Source: Runella zeae DSM 19591
GTDB taxonomy: Bacteria; Bacteroidota; Bacteroidia; Cytophagales; Spirosomataceae
NCBI RefSeq assembly: GCF_000423565.1
Contig: NZ_KE384039.1
Location: 1 to 64,000, forward strand
Reading direction: 5' to 3'
DNA: 64,000 nt
In this document: one piece after another, positions 43,103 through 52,920 of the stretch
How positions within the stretch are numbered: the first letter of the stretch is position 1
How the letters are laid out: each line of letters opens with the position of its first letter
Notes under the pieces: generated by a model
Database searches by the model: none
Seen by the model: only the letters and a program-made list of their open reading frames with translations
Told to the model about the DNA's origin: nothing
Program-made: the position numbers and the translations under genes

Positions 43103-44419
43103 TTACTGGGTGACGGTTTCGCGTCCGATTGAATAGTAAGTGAAACCTAATTCTTTCATTTGATCCAATTCGTACACATTACGGCCATCAAAAATAACTT
43201 TATTTTTCATCAATAACGCCATTTTTTCAAATTCGGGCGTACGGAATTGGGGCCATTCAGTGAAAATCATCAATGCATCGGCGTCATCTAAGGCAGCATA
43301 AGGTGTATGGGCATAAGTGATTTTGTTGCCAAATACATGATTTTTGACGTTTTCCATCCCTTCTGGATCGTAGGCAATCACTTTGGCACCTTCTTCAAGC
43401 AAAATCTTGATATTTTCTAAGGCTGGTGCTTCGCGAATATCGTCGGTATAAGGTTTAAAAGAAAGTCCCCACACGGCGATGGTTTTTCCTTGGAGCTCCC
43501 CATCAAAATGCTTTCTAACTAAAGGAAGCATCTTGGTTTTTTGGAGTTCATTCACTTCCATTACTGACTTCAAAACCTTGAAATCATAGTTATACTCTTC
43601 CGAGGTTTTTGCCAATGCCTGTACGTCTTTAGGGAAGCAGCTTCCGCCGTAGCCAATACCGGCAAACAAGAAACGTTTACCAATACGGCTGTCAGTGCCA
43701 ATACCTTTACGTACATTGTCTACGTCGGCACCGGCAAGTTCGCACAGGTTGGCGATTTCGTTCATAAACGTAATTTTCATGGCCAAAAACGAGTTAGCAG
43801 CATATTTGGTCATTTCGGCTGAGCGTTCGTCCATGAAAATAACGGGATTGCCTTGGCGTACTAGCGGTGCGTATAGCTTTTCCATTACTTTCTTTGCTTT
43901 TTCTGAACGTGTCCCGATCACCACGCGGTCGGGTTTCATGAAGTCCTCGACGGCTACACCTTCCCGTAAAAACTCAGGATTTGAGACCACATCGAAATCT
44001 ACTTTGGCGTTTTTGGCGACAGCAGCGTAGACTTTCTCGGCTGTACCCACGGGTACGGTGCTCTTGTCAACAATCACCGCATATTCCTCCATGATGTTTC
44101 CTAGGTCGTCTGCCACTTTCAAAATATACTTCAAATCAGCCGAACCGTCTTCGCCCGGAGGCGTTGGCAAAGCTAAGAATATAACTTCTGCATCTTTAAT
44201 ACCTTCTGCAAGGTTGGTTGTGAATTTTAGGCGGCCTTCGGCTACGTTGCGGTGGAAAAGAACATCGAGGCCTGGCTCGTAAATGGGAATAACACTGTTG
44301 TTGAGTTTTTCAACTTTTTTTACATCGATGTCGATACAAGTTACCTGAATCCCGGTTTCAGAGAAACAAGTACCCGTCACAAGTCCTACATATCCAGTTC
44401 CTACTACTGCTATTTTCAT
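43103..44419 (-). CDS. UDP-glucose 6-dehydrogenase
   Basis: 438 residues. NAD motif AVVGTGYVGLVTGTCFS at the N-terminus, the SNPEFLREGVAVEDF segment near residue 150, the catalytic cysteine in GYGGSCFPKDVQAL near residue 262 and the C-terminal sugar-binding domain (VWGLSFKPYTDDIREAP). The enzyme oxidises UDP-glucose to UDP-glucuronate using 2 NAD. The next minus-strand gene is the decarboxylase that uses its product. Confidence 0.95.
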   Translation of the reverse strand: MKIAVVGTGYVGLVTGTCFSETGIQVTCIDIDVKKVEKLNNSVIPIYEPGLDVLFHRNVAEGRLKFTTNLAEGIKDAEVIFLALPTPPGEDGSADLKYILKVADDLGNIMEEYAVIVDKSTVPVGTAEKVYAAVAKNAKVDFDVVSNPEFLREGVAVEDFMKPDRVVIGTRSEKAKKVMEKLYAPLVRQGNPVIFMDERSAEMTKYAANSFLAMKITFMNEIANLCELAGADVDNVRKGIGTDSRIGKRFLFAGIGYGGSCFPKDVQALAKTSEEYNYDFKVLKSVMEVNELQKTKMLPLVRKHFDGELQGKTIAVWGLSFKPYTDDIREAPALENIKILLEEGAKVIAYDPEGMENVKNHVFGNKITYAHTPYAALDDADALMIFTEWPQFRTPEFEKMALLMKNKVIFDGRNVYELDQMKELGFTYYSIGRETVTQ

Positions 44420-44805
44420 GCCTTTATATGATGATTTGGTTAGTAATCTAATAATTTATTGAAAAAGTCTAAAATTGTATTTTTTTGAGTCCATACAAAT
44501 CGCCCCAAAATTAGAAGAATTTTGTCAAACCCTCTAAACCAAACACATATTTGTCATACTACTAATGATTTTACGGTGAATACGCCATTTTTTCTAAAAA
44601 AAATAGTATTACAAAATAGTTGTTGTGACAAATTTTTTCTATCTTTTGTAATACTTTAAGAAATACTTGAGGCACTAAATCTTTGGATAACAAAATTTCC
44701 CCCTTCATCGCTGTTGGGATTACTTTCCAAACCTTGGCATAGTCGTTGTATTTTCATAAATTAGGAATATATAGTCAACAACGAAAACCAATCTATTTTA
44801 CATCC
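44420..44805. other. Intergenic region between ugd and acyl-CoA dehydrogenase genes
   Basis: 386 bases, AT-rich. No repeats of note. TTGG with a downstream TATTTT (near 44734-44755) may be part of the acyl-CoA dehydrogenase promoter, but the fit is weak. Confidence 0.3.
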
Positions 44806-45945
44806 ATGATTACGGAAATTGTAGAAAATCAAGAATTGATTGCACAGTCTGTGCGCGATTTTGCCCTTAAAATGATTAAACCCTACGTACGAGAGTGGGA
44901 CGAAAAGCAGTATTTTCCTGTGGAGGTGTTTCATCAGTTAGGAGAATTAGGTATAATGGGAGTGCTAGTACCCGAGCAGTACGGTGGTGCAGGGCTGGGA
45001 TACCGAGAATATGTGACGGCGATTGTCGAATTGAGTAAAGTAGATCCCTCGATTGGGCTTTCTATGGCGGCTCACAATTCGCTCTGTACCAATCACATAT
45101 TGATGTTTGGAAATGAATCACAAAAACAAAAATATTTGCCTAAACTTGCCTCTGGTGAGTGGATTGGAGCGTGGGGCTTGACAGAACCCAATACGGGCTC
45201 GGATGCGGGCAATATGCGTACAGTGGCCGTCAAAGAAGGGGAGTATTGGGTACTCAATGGTGCCAAAAATTTTATTACACACGGCAAAAGTGGTAACGTG
45301 GCCGTGGTGATTGCTCGCACGGGAGCAGTAGGCGATAAGCGCGGGGCTACGGCGTTTGTGGTAGAGCGTGGTACTACGGGATTTGTGGCAGGCAAAAAAG
45401 AGGATAAACTTGGAATGAGAGCTTCCGAAACTGCCGAGATGATTTTTCAGGATTGCCGTGTTCATGAGAGTCAAGTATTGGGCGAAGTAGGGGAGGGATT
45501 TGTGCAGTCGTTGAAAATCCTTGATGGTGGTCGGATTTCGATTGCTGCCTTGAGCTTAGGAACGGCGCTGGGCGCTTTTGAAGCGGCATTGGCCTACTCT
45601 AAAGAAAGAGAACAATTCGGTAAGCCTATTTCGCAGTTTCAAAGTATTGCTTTCAAATTGGCTGATATGTATACCGAAATAGAAGCAGCAAAATTGCTTA
45701 TTTATGATGCGGCTGATCGCAAAGATAGGGGTGAGAAGGTGACTTTACAGAGTGCCACTGCCAAATATTATGCTTCAGAAGTGTCAGTAAGAGTAGCCAA
45801 TGAAGCCGTACAGATTTTTGGAGGATATGGTTTTACCAAAGATTTTCCGGTAGAGAAATTTTACCGTGATTGCAAACTCTGCACGATTGGAGAAGGAACG
45901 AGCGAAATTCAAAAGTTGGTGATTTCGCGAGAAATTTTGAAATAA
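44806..45945 (+). CDS. Acyl-CoA dehydrogenase
   Basis: 379 residues from ATG 44806; the frame extends 20 residues upstream, but those are not family-like. Flavoenzyme features: GGAGLGYREYVTAIVELSK, the FAD/substrate segment WALTEPNTGSDAGN-type (WGLTEPNTGSDAGNMRT near residue 126), EREQFGKPISQFQSIAFKLA, and the late catalytic block FGGYGFTKDFPVEKFYRDCK. It removes hydrogens from acyl-CoA in beta-oxidation with ETF as acceptor. Chain-length preference not determined. Confidence 0.93.
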   Translation: MITEIVENQELIAQSVRDFALKMIKPYVREWDEKQYFPVEVFHQLGELGIMGVLVPEQYGGAGLGYREYVTAIVELSKVDPSIGLSMAAHNSLCTNHILMFGNESQKQKYLPKLASGEWIGAWGLTEPNTGSDAGNMRTVAVKEGEYWVLNGAKNFITHGKSGNVAVVIARTGAVGDKRGATAFVVERGTTGFVAGKKEDKLGMRASETAEMIFQDCRVHESQVLGEVGEGFVQSLKILDGGRISIAALSLGTALGAFEAALAYSKEREQFGKPISQFQSIAFKLADMYTEIEAAKLLIYDAADRKDRGEKVTLQSATAKYYASEVSVRVANEAVQIFGGYGFTKDFPVEKFYRDCKLCTIGEGTSEIQKLVISREILK

Positions 45946-45953
45946 GGAAAGAA

Positions 45954-45981
45954 ACAAAAAGGGCGGAGAATCTCTCCGCCC
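45954..45981 (-). terminator. Terminator of recA
   Basis: GGGCGGAGA (45961-45969) pairs with TCTCCGCCC (45973-45981). On the minus strand TTTTT follows (45956-45960). It may also stop transcripts of the dehydrogenase gene. Confidence 0.85.
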
Positions 45982-45995
45982 TGACTTGATATGAA

Positions 45996-47054
45996 TTAAT
46001 CTGGTGTACCGTCGTCGGCGATATTGGGTTCGAGCGTATCAATCAAAGCATTTTCATCTTCACTGACTTTGGCTCGGATTTTGGCCTCAATTTCTTCTGT
46101 CAGCTCAGGGTTGTCTTTGAGTAGTTGTTTTACAGCGTCACGACCCTGTGAGAGGCGGTTGCCATCGTAGCTAAACCAAGAACCTGATTTTTTAACAATC
46201 TCTAACTCAACAGCCAAATCGATAATTTCGCCTACTTTAGAGATGCCTTCGCCGTACATGATGTCAAATTCCACCACTTTAAAGGGAGGAGCTAATTTGT
46301 TTTTTACCACTTTTACTTTGGTACGGTTTCCGGTGATATTGTCGGCACTTTCTTTGATTTGACCAATCCGACGAATATCCAAACGTACCGAAGCATAATA
46401 CTTGAGTGCGTTACCTCCCGTAGTGGTTTCGGGACTGCCAAACATAACCCCGATTTTGTCGCGCAATTGGTTGATAAAAATGCAGCAACAGTTGGTACGG
46501 TTGATAACCCCTGTTAATTTACGCAGTGCTTGCGACATCAAGCGGGCTTGTAGACCCATTTTACTGTCACCCATTTCTCCTTCGATTTCGGCTTTAGGGA
46601 CAAGGGCCGCTACTGAGTCAATCACAATGATGTCAATGGCACCCGACGAAATCAAATGTTCGGCGATTTCGAGGGCTTGCTCACCGTTGTCGGGTTGTGA
46701 AATAAGAAGGTTTTGGGTGTCGATTCCTAATTTTTGGGCATAGACACGATCAAAGGCGTGCTCCGCATCAATAAACGCAGCCAATCCTCCTGCTTTTTGT
46801 GCTTCGGCAATACAATGCATGGCGAGGGTGGTTTTCCCAGATGATTCAGGGCCATAAACTTCCACGACACGTCCGCGAGGTAACCCCCCGATTCCCAATG
46901 CTAGATCGAGGCCTACTGAGCCAGTAGAGATGACTTCTACGTCCATTACTTTGGTGTCACTCAGACGCATTACAGTACCTTTACCATAGGCTTTGTCTAG
47001 CTTTTCAAGGGTGGTTTGCAGGGCTTTAAATTTTTGTTCTTTGTTGTCGGCCAT
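45996..47054 (-). CDS. recA: Recombinase RecA
   Basis: 352 residues. Walker [14 protein letters not shown] near residues 70-82, [20 protein letters not shown] near residue 145, [25 protein letters not shown] near residue 205, and an acidic C-terminus. RecA forms filaments for strand exchange and SOS activation. No LexA box is evident upstream; SOS control is not clear in Bacteroidota. Confidence 0.98.
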   Translation of the reverse strand: MADNKEQKFKALQTTLEKLDKAYGKGTVMRLSDTKVMDVEVISTGSVGLDLALGIGGLPRGRVVEVYGPESSGKTTLAMHCIAEAQKAGGLAAFIDAEHAFDRVYAQKLGIDTQNLLISQPDNGEQALEIAEHLISSGAIDIIVIDSVAALVPKAEIEGEMGDSKMGLQARLMSQALRKLTGVINRTNCCCIFINQLRDKIGVMFGSPETTTGGNALKYYASVRLDIRRIGQIKESADNITGNRTKVKVVKNKLAPPFKVVEFDIMYGEGISKVGEIIDLAVELEIVKKSGSWFSYDGNRLSQGRDAVKQLLKDNPELTEEIEAKIRAKVSEDENALIDTLEPNIADDGTPD

Positions 47055-47497
47055 TTTGTTTAATTAATTACTTACCTAAAAATATTAGATTAGTGAAAGA
47101 GAGATGCTATTCGTTATTGGGAAGCATTATTTACATGGGCTGTTAATACTCATTAAGTCCTTTAACGACTAACTGAAGGGACATCCTTCATAGGGGTAAA
47201 ATTACGGTTTTTGTATGAGTTTACCAAGTGTTTTTTTGAACAAAATTTGGCGTTTAGAGGGTTTATTTTTTATAAAAATAAAAAGAAATAAAGGGGGGAT
47301 TTAGGAATGAACATTTACCCTGATACTCCCCAAATGTACTTCGTCGAAGAAGGGATACAGGTGGTAGCTTAACACTTATTTTCTCAAAATCTTGGGGGGA
47401 TAGGTATTACTTTTGCGGCAATTAGCGTACCTTTGCACTCGGAAACACAAGCAAGTTCTTTTCCTTGCTGCTTATTTGCACAAACTCTCAGGACTGA
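47055..47497. other. Intergenic region with the nusB promoter
   Basis: 443 bases between divergent recA and nusB. TACCTTTG (47428-47435) and TACTTTTG (47411-47418) both fit TAnnTTTG about 60-90 bases before the nusB ATG. The rest is AT-rich without recognised features; a small RNA cannot be excluded. Confidence 0.4.
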
Positions 47498-48670
47498 ATG
47501 TTAAGTCGAAGACATCTTCGTATAAAGGTATTACAATCCCTTTATGCACTTCAAGCTGCCCGTGAGGCAGACTATCAATTGGCCGTAGATTTCATAGTGG
47601 AGTCGTTTAAGCCAGACCTCAATTCTATGACTCCCCAAGATCCAGTAAAGCTGGAAGGTATGCGCAAAATTACTACGATGCTTTTAGAAGAAAACTATCG
47701 TAGTGGGGATATTTCAAAAGATGAAGACGCGCCTGCTGAAGCAATCGTAACGGCCAAAAATGCCCTAAAATACTATCAAGACCTTTATCGAAAAGATAAG
47801 CAGCGGATTGCCCGGCAACTTACTCCTGAGGTAGAAGCGATTTATAATTCGTACTTATTGTTGTTGCAGCTATTCATTGAGCTAGGTAGCTTATCTCAAG
47901 CCGAGCGTGAGCGCCAATACGACGATCCAGATAGTAATCCTTTGGCCAAATTGGCGGGTTTTGATACAAATCAAGTGGTAGTTGCCCTTACCCAAAGTAC
48001 GGTTTTACAAGATGAATTTATTCGTCGCGGCATCACCTGGGGAGAGCATGCTACTGGGCTGGTACGTAAGCTTTTTAGGGAGGTTTTTCGGCAAGATGAG
48101 GTGTATCGTGCTTATTGTGCGCAGAAAAAACATACCATCGAAGAAGACCAGCAGTTGATGCAACATGCCCTGAAAGAAGTGATTCTGAAAAACGAAGAAG
48201 TTATCAATTTCTTTGAATTGAATGACTTATATTGGAGCGAAAATGGGGATTTGGCGCGTAAGATGACCAATAAAACCCTAAAATCAGCCACGGAGCCAGA
48301 GGGTGTTCAGCTTTCACCACTGACCGACGATTGGGAAGAAGATCGTTATTTTATGGAAGAGCTGTTTGAGCAAACCGTGACCCGAAACGATGAATATGAG
48401 CAGCTTGTGGCAGAGCCACTCAAAAACTGGGATTTGGAACGATTGGCACCGATGGATTATTTAATCCTGAAAATGAGTGTTTCGGAGATGGTCAACTTCC
48501 CTGGCATCCCCGTAAAAGTGACCATCAATGAGGCAATTGAAATAGCAAAAGAATATAGTACGCCAAAAAGTGGTAAATTTGTGAACGGAATTTTGGATAC
48601 ACTTTCCAAAAAACTTGTCAAAGAAGGAAAAGTGCGTAAGAGTGGAAGAGGGCTTCTGGACAACAAATAG
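47498..48670 (+). CDS. nusB: Transcription antitermination factor NusB, long form
   Basis: 390 residues, much longer than the ~140-residue E. coli form but usual for Bacteroidota, where an N-terminal extension is added. The beginning MLSRRHLRIKVLQSLYALQ and the C-terminal core (LAPMDYLILKMSVSEMVNFP, INEAIEIAKEYSTPKSGKFVNGILD) carry the NusB fold. It joins NusE/S10 on rRNA boxA. It opens a run of plus-strand genes: YtxH, DUF1573, yajC, YbbR and coaE. Confidence 0.92.
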   Translation: MLSRRHLRIKVLQSLYALQAAREADYQLAVDFIVESFKPDLNSMTPQDPVKLEGMRKITTMLLEENYRSGDISKDEDAPAEAIVTAKNALKYYQDLYRKDKQRIARQLTPEVEAIYNSYLLLLQLFIELGSLSQAERERQYDDPDSNPLAKLAGFDTNQVVVALTQSTVLQDEFIRRGITWGEHATGLVRKLFREVFRQDEVYRAYCAQKKHTIEEDQQLMQHALKEVILKNEEVINFFELNDLYWSENGDLARKMTNKTLKSATEPEGVQLSPLTDDWEEDRYFMEELFEQTVTRNDEYEQLVAEPLKNWDLERLAPMDYLILKMSVSEMVNFPGIPVKVTINEAIEIAKEYSTPKSGKFVNGILDTLSKKLVKEGKVRKSGRGLLDNK

Positions 48671-48735
48671 GCCAAGCAAAACATATTTTAAATAAAAACT
48701 AGTAATCACAGGATTACAAGAAAACATTCCAAGAC

Positions 48736-49038
48736 ATGAGCAATTCATCAAGAACATTAGTAGCTTTTTTGGCTGGAGTAGCTACAGGAGCTGCCATTGG
48801 GGTATTGTATGCCCCCGAAAAGGGAGAAATCACTCGTGACAAACTGTCGTATCGACTTTCAAAATACCGTGAGCAACTGCAAGGGTTGATTTCTGACTTG
48901 TTAGAAGGAAAAGATTTGCCAGAAAGTTTGGCCAAAACCGAAGGCCAAAAAGTAGTAACCGACGCACGTGAAAAAGCAGAACGCCTGCTCGAAGATGTGG
49001 ATCGTCTGATGGCTCAAATCAAAAAACAAACCGTATAA
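48736..49038 (+). CDS. YtxH-domain protein
   Basis: 100 residues. The glycine-rich N-terminal hydrophobic segment (LVAFLAGVATGAAIGVLYAP) and the following EKGEITRDKLSYRL are the YtxH signature. The rest is a helical, charged tail. Such proteins are small membrane-anchored proteins of unknown function. Between nusB and DUF1573. Confidence 0.85.
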   Translation: MSNSSRTLVAFLAGVATGAAIGVLYAPEKGEITRDKLSYRLSKYREQLQGLISDLLEGKDLPESLAKTEGQKVVTDAREKAERLLEDVDRLMAQIKKQTV

Positions 49039-49046
49039 AACTACTT

Positions 49047-49071
49047 GCCCTCGTGTATCATACGCGAGGGC
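49047..49071 (+). terminator. Stem-loop after the YtxH gene
   Basis: GCCCTCGTGTA (49047-49057) pairs with TACGCGAGGGC (49061-49071), one G-U pair, loop TCA. The T-run after it is weak. Confidence 0.6.
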
Positions 49072-49153
49072 ATCGTTATTTTCGTATAAAAAAGGTATAT
49101 CTTAAGCTTTTTAGTTTTGCTCACTTAAATTATCCCTAAAAAATTAGATCAAA

Positions 49154-49588
49154 ATGCGGATTCTTTTTTTTATCCTTGTAAGTGTTGCTTTGTTTTCGTG
49201 CGGTAGCAATCAAGACAAAACTGCTACCAACAATATGGATGATAAACTCCCAAAATTTGAGTTTGCTGAAGATATAAAAAATTTTGATTTTGGGACTGTC
49301 AAAGAAGGACAGGAAGTAGAACACCGATTCAAATTTAAGAATGTGGGTGATTTTCCGCTGATTATCAATAATGTAAGTGCTTCTTGTGGTTGTACCATTC
49401 CTCAATGGCCCCGCGAACCAATCGGCCCCGGAGAAGAAGAGTCTATTTTGGTACATTTTAATAGCAAAGGTAAAGAAGGACAGCAGTTAAAAACGGTGAC
49501 TATTTTTGCCAATACCAATCCCGCTACTAGCGAAATTCAGTTTAAAGCCAATGTGGTCGCTACCAAAGACTCAACCGCTACCCCCTAA
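49154..49588 (+). CDS. DUF1573 lipoprotein
   Basis: 144 residues. The signal peptide ends with a lipobox (LFSC, cysteine near residue 17), so it is a lipid-anchored periplasmic or outer-membrane protein. The DUF1573 core reads FDFGTVKEGQEVEHRFKFKN, INNVSASCGCTIPQWP and VHFNSKGKEGQ, an Ig-like fold. The family is common in Bacteroidota; function unknown. Confidence 0.9.
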   Translation: MRILFFILVSVALFSCGSNQDKTATNNMDDKLPKFEFAEDIKNFDFGTVKEGQEVEHRFKFKNVGDFPLIINNVSASCGCTIPQWPREPIGPGEEESILVHFNSKGKEGQQLKTVTIFANTNPATSEIQFKANVVATKDSTATP

Positions 49589-49666
49589 CATTGTATTTTT
49601 AATAACCTAATCCTGTTTATTTGATTGAGTAAAACTCAACCAACTGATTCAAAACAATCAATTTTT

Positions 49667-49975
49667 ATGCAAACTATTCTTTTACAAGCCCAAGGAGGGC
49701 AGGCATCTATGATATACCAACTTGTTCTTTGGGCAGGTATCATTGGCGTTTTTTATTTTTTTATGATTCGTCCTCAGCAAAAAAAGCAAAAAGACCAAAA
49801 GAAGTTTTTGGAAGAACTTAAAAAAGGAGACGAAATCGTTACGATAGGAGGCTTACATGGTACAGTCGTTTCGGTATATGAAAGTACAGTAACTGTGGAG
49901 GTTGACGGTAAAGGAACTAAACTCAAATTTGAAAAATCGTCGATTTCGCGTAAGGTATCTACTCCTGCCGCATAA
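49667..49975 (+). CDS. yajC: Preprotein translocase subunit YajC
   Basis: 102 residues from the ATG at 49667; an upstream TTG at 49625 would add a non-conserved 14 residues. One helix ([20 protein letters not shown]), then [31 protein letters not shown], the YajC signature. It partners SecDF at the translocon in the inner membrane. SecDF is not in this window. Confidence 0.93.
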   Translation: MQTILLQAQGGQASMIYQLVLWAGIIGVFYFFMIRPQQKKQKDQKKFLEELKKGDEIVTIGGLHGTVVSVYESTVTVEVDGKGTKLKFEKSSISRKVSTPAA

Positions 49976-50039
49976 CATGGTAGGTTTAGAAGAAATGGAG
50001 AGTATGACTCTCTCATAAGATACTAACCTGTTATTCACA

Positions 50040-50804
50040 TTGGCACAGATTCCTCTCTCGTCACAACCTTCTCGTAGCCGCATTGCTATCTTGTGTATGA
50101 TTGCGGCTACGATTATTTGGCTCTTCAATGAGCTCAATAAAGATGGCTACACCCTGCAAGTACGCTATCCCATTCATATTACATACAACGACTCATTGTA
50201 CATTCCTACTACACCGCTTCCCCAAAGCGTAAGTGCGGTATTGGTAGGTAATGGATGGACACTACTGCGAAAATCACTTTCGTTTACGGTACCGCCAGTT
50301 TCGTACCCTCTCACCAATCCGCTCGCTACTTCGGTGCTTAATACCAATGCCCTCGTAGCCACGATGCATGAGCAGGTGAAGGATGTTCGTATCTCTAATA
50401 TAATACTTGACTCAGGGGTATTGGATTTTGAAGAACGAATGATAAAAACCAGCGTGCTGAAAGTAGATAGCCTTGGCCTTAATCTCGCCCCTCGTTTTGT
50501 AGTCTCAAGTTTTATTAATCTTAATCCATCAACTGTTACTTTTGATGGCCCTACTTCGTTGATTGTTGATATTCCTGATACCATTGTTGTGAGAGTACCA
50601 GCTCAAAAAATTCAGGGGAATTATGATGAAGAACTGCCTATTCGTTATCCCCAATCGCCTTTGTTGAAGGCAAGTGCAGAGCGGGTTTTTGTGAGCTTTG
50701 AAGTAGGTGAACTTCTGAGAAATATCAATCCCTCCCCAGCCGTCAAAGCCGCGCAGCCCGCCAAAGAAACATCTTCAAAAAACAAATCAAAAAAGAAGAA
50801 ATAA
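50040..50804 (+). CDS. YbbR-like domain protein
   Basis: 254 residues from a TTG start. N-terminal helix IAILCMIAATIIWLFN, then two or so YbbR-type repeat units (YPIHITYNDSLYIPTT..., VSSFINLNPSTVTFDGPTSL) with the usual beta-rich extracytoplasmic fold, and a basic tail (KNKSKKKK). The family is linked in Firmicutes to the c-di-AMP cyclase (CdaR), but no diadenylate cyclase gene adjoins it here. Function in this phylum not settled. Confidence 0.75.
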   Translation: MAQIPLSSQPSRSRIAILCMIAATIIWLFNELNKDGYTLQVRYPIHITYNDSLYIPTTPLPQSVSAVLVGNGWTLLRKSLSFTVPPVSYPLTNPLATSVLNTNALVATMHEQVKDVRISNIILDSGVLDFEERMIKTSVLKVDSLGLNLAPRFVVSSFINLNPSTVTFDGPTSLIVDIPDTIVVRVPAQKIQGNYDEELPIRYPQSPLLKASAERVFVSFEVGELLRNINPSPAVKAAQPAKETSSKNKSKKKK

Positions 50805-50869
50805 TGCCAAGCTGCTTTTGAAAAAGCAAGAGTAAGAATGTTGATTTAATCTTCGAGTTCGTTTAAGAA

Positions 50870-51466
50870 ATGGCACTTCAAATCGGAATTACGGGAGGAA
50901 TTGGCTCTGGCAAAAGTCTGGTTTGTCGAGTGCTTGGGGCATTAGGAGTGCCGGTGTACTCGGCTGATGAGCGTGCTAAGTGGCTTCTCAACCATGATCC
51001 TAAACTCCGAAAAACCGTAGAGGCATTGCTAGGAAACGAAGCCTACACTGCTGAAGGTAGCTACAACCGTCAATGGGTAGCGGGGCGAGTGTTTCAAAAT
51101 CCCGTGCTTTTGCGGGAACTCAATGCCGTAGTGCATCCGCGTGTGGGTGAAGATACTTTACAATGGATGCAAACCCACCAAAATGCTCCTTATGTTGTGA
51201 AGGAGGCGGCTATTATGAGCAAAGCTGGCAGCAACAATTCTTTGGATAAAGTGGTGGTAGTACAAGCACCTGTGGATTTGCGAGTCAAAAGAGTACAACA
51301 GCGCGACCCACATCGCTCCGAAACCGAAATCAGAGACATTATCAATCGACAAGTATCGGAAGAAGAACGATTGAAAATCGCTGATTTTGTGATTCAGAAT
51401 GATGAGCAACAACTGCTTTTGCCCCAAATATGGCAGTTGCACGAGCTATTTTCGCAACAGAAATAA
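50870..51466 (+). CDS. coaE: Dephospho-CoA kinase
   Basis: 198 residues. P-loop GITGGIGSGKSLVCR at residues 6-20, then the SADERAKWLLNHDP and EEERLKIADFVIQNDEQQ segments typical of CoaE. It phosphorylates the 3' hydroxyl of dephospho-CoA, the last step of coenzyme A synthesis. It is 65 bases downstream of the YbbR gene. Confidence 0.95.
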   Translation: MALQIGITGGIGSGKSLVCRVLGALGVPVYSADERAKWLLNHDPKLRKTVEALLGNEAYTAEGSYNRQWVAGRVFQNPVLLRELNAVVHPRVGEDTLQWMQTHQNAPYVVKEAAIMSKAGSNNSLDKVVVVQAPVDLRVKRVQQRDPHRSETEIRDIINRQVSEEERLKIADFVIQNDEQQLLLPQIWQLHELFSQQK

Positions 51467-51609
51467 CGACGCTCAAACTACCCTAAGCATCTCTCCGCTT
51501 TTTCTTATTCTTCCAAAATTCAAATTTCCTAGAAACGTAAATGCTTTTTATTTGGTTAAAAAAGTAGCTAAAACTACATAGCCAAATCTGAAAAACAACG
51601 AAAATATAC

Positions 51610-52623
51610 ATGAAAGCTATTGGATTTAAAACATCGCTACCTATTGGCGAGCAAGAAAGTTTTATCGCTTTTGAAACCGAAGTTCCCACACCTCAAGCGC
51701 ACGATTTATTGGTGAAAGTACAGGCGGTGAGTGTCAATCCTGTTGATTACAAAATCCGCCAAAACAGCGCCAAAGATGTGGTTTTGGATACCCCAAAAGT
51801 CATAGGCTGGGATGCGGTGGGAATTGTAGAAGAAGTAGGTGACGCGGTGACTTTATTCAAAAAAGGCGATGAAGTTTATTATGCTGGAGATATTACTAGG
51901 CCAGGGAGCAATGCTGAGTATCAGTTGATTGACGAACGTATAGTGGGACGAAAACCCAAAAACTTGAACGTGGCTGAGGCGGCAGTGATTCCTCTAACGG
52001 GACTGACGGCTTGGGAAATCCTCTTTGACCGGATGAGGATTAGTACCGAAAAAGACAAAGGTAAATCGCTTTTGATTATTGGAGGGGCAGGGGGCATGGG
52101 CTCAATCGCCATTCAATTAGCAAAAAAAGTCGCTGGACTTACTGTCATTGCTACGGCATCGCGGCCCGAAACGATAGAATGGTGTAAAAAAATGGGCGCA
52201 GATGTGGTAGTAAATCACCAAGATTTGGTAAATGAAGTGCGCAATGCAGGCTTTCATTATGTTGATTTTATTGCTGATTTTGTAAATACGGGTGCTTATT
52301 GGGATGCTATGGTGGAGCTTATCAAACCTCAGGGGCATATTGGATCTATCACAGCAAGCAGTGAACCTGTAGCTCTCAACAAATTGAAAACCAAGAGCGC
52401 TAGTTTTTCTTGGGAATATATGTACACCCGAAGCATGTTTCAGACCGAAGATATGATACAACAGCATCATATCCTAAACCAAATCGCCGACCTTATAGAA
52501 GCTGATGCTCTTCAATCTACCTTATATCTGACGCTAGAGGGGTTGACGGTGGAGAATTTTAAACAAGCACACCAACTTCTGGAATCAGGTAAAACCATCG
52601 GAAAAGTGGCAATTACTTTTTGA
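51610..52623 (+). CDS. Zinc-type alcohol dehydrogenase/quinone oxidoreductase (MDR family)
   Basis: 337 residues. The N-terminal GroES-like half has GWDAVGIVEEVGDAVTLFKKGDEV, and the nucleotide-binding half has LLIIGGAGGMGSIAIQLAKK near residue 157 (GxGxxG), followed by VIATASRPETIEWCKKMGAD. The cysteines of a structural zinc are not present, so it belongs with the zinc-free quinone oxidoreductase-like members, NAD(P)H-dependent. Substrate unknown. Confidence 0.9.
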   Translation: MKAIGFKTSLPIGEQESFIAFETEVPTPQAHDLLVKVQAVSVNPVDYKIRQNSAKDVVLDTPKVIGWDAVGIVEEVGDAVTLFKKGDEVYYAGDITRPGSNAEYQLIDERIVGRKPKNLNVAEAAVIPLTGLTAWEILFDRMRISTEKDKGKSLLIIGGAGGMGSIAIQLAKKVAGLTVIATASRPETIEWCKKMGADVVVNHQDLVNEVRNAGFHYVDFIADFVNTGAYWDAMVELIKPQGHIGSITASSEPVALNKLKTKSASFSWEYMYTRSMFQTEDMIQQHHILNQIADLIEADALQSTLYLTLEGLTVENFKQAHQLLESGKTIGKVAITF

Positions 52624-52653
52624 GCAAAAAAAGAGTGAGTTTTATTGAATTGG

Positions 52654-52690
52654 CCTGTCAAACAACCTTTTTGTTTGGCAGGTTATTTTT
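52654..52690 (+). terminator. Terminator after the oxidoreductase gene
   Basis: CCTGTCAAACAA (52654-52665) pairs with TTGTTTGGCAGG (52671-52682), one mismatch, then TTATTTTTTT. Confidence 0.8.
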
Positions 52691-52920
52691 TTATTTATCT
52701 GATAATTACTGTTCGCCTTTAATAAACTTTTCCAACAAAGGAACAATTTCGGGAGAGCCGGGGCGGGGAGCCGCCGTTGACTGTAGCCGATAAATTGGCG
52801 CGGGCAAAGCCCAAACCTTAGGCTGCCGCCGTAAAGGTCAAGGTATGTTCGTTTATATAATTTTCCTAATAAAATTTCGTCTGAGTGAGCAGTAATTTAC
52901 GCGCTTTAACATGGTCATCC
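52691..52920. other. Intergenic stretch, possible decayed coding end
   Basis: About 230 bases. On the minus strand PGSPEIVPLLEKFIKGEQ-stop can be read near 52710-52770, like the tail of a larger protein, but no intact frame precedes it. No other feature seen. Confidence 0.25.
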
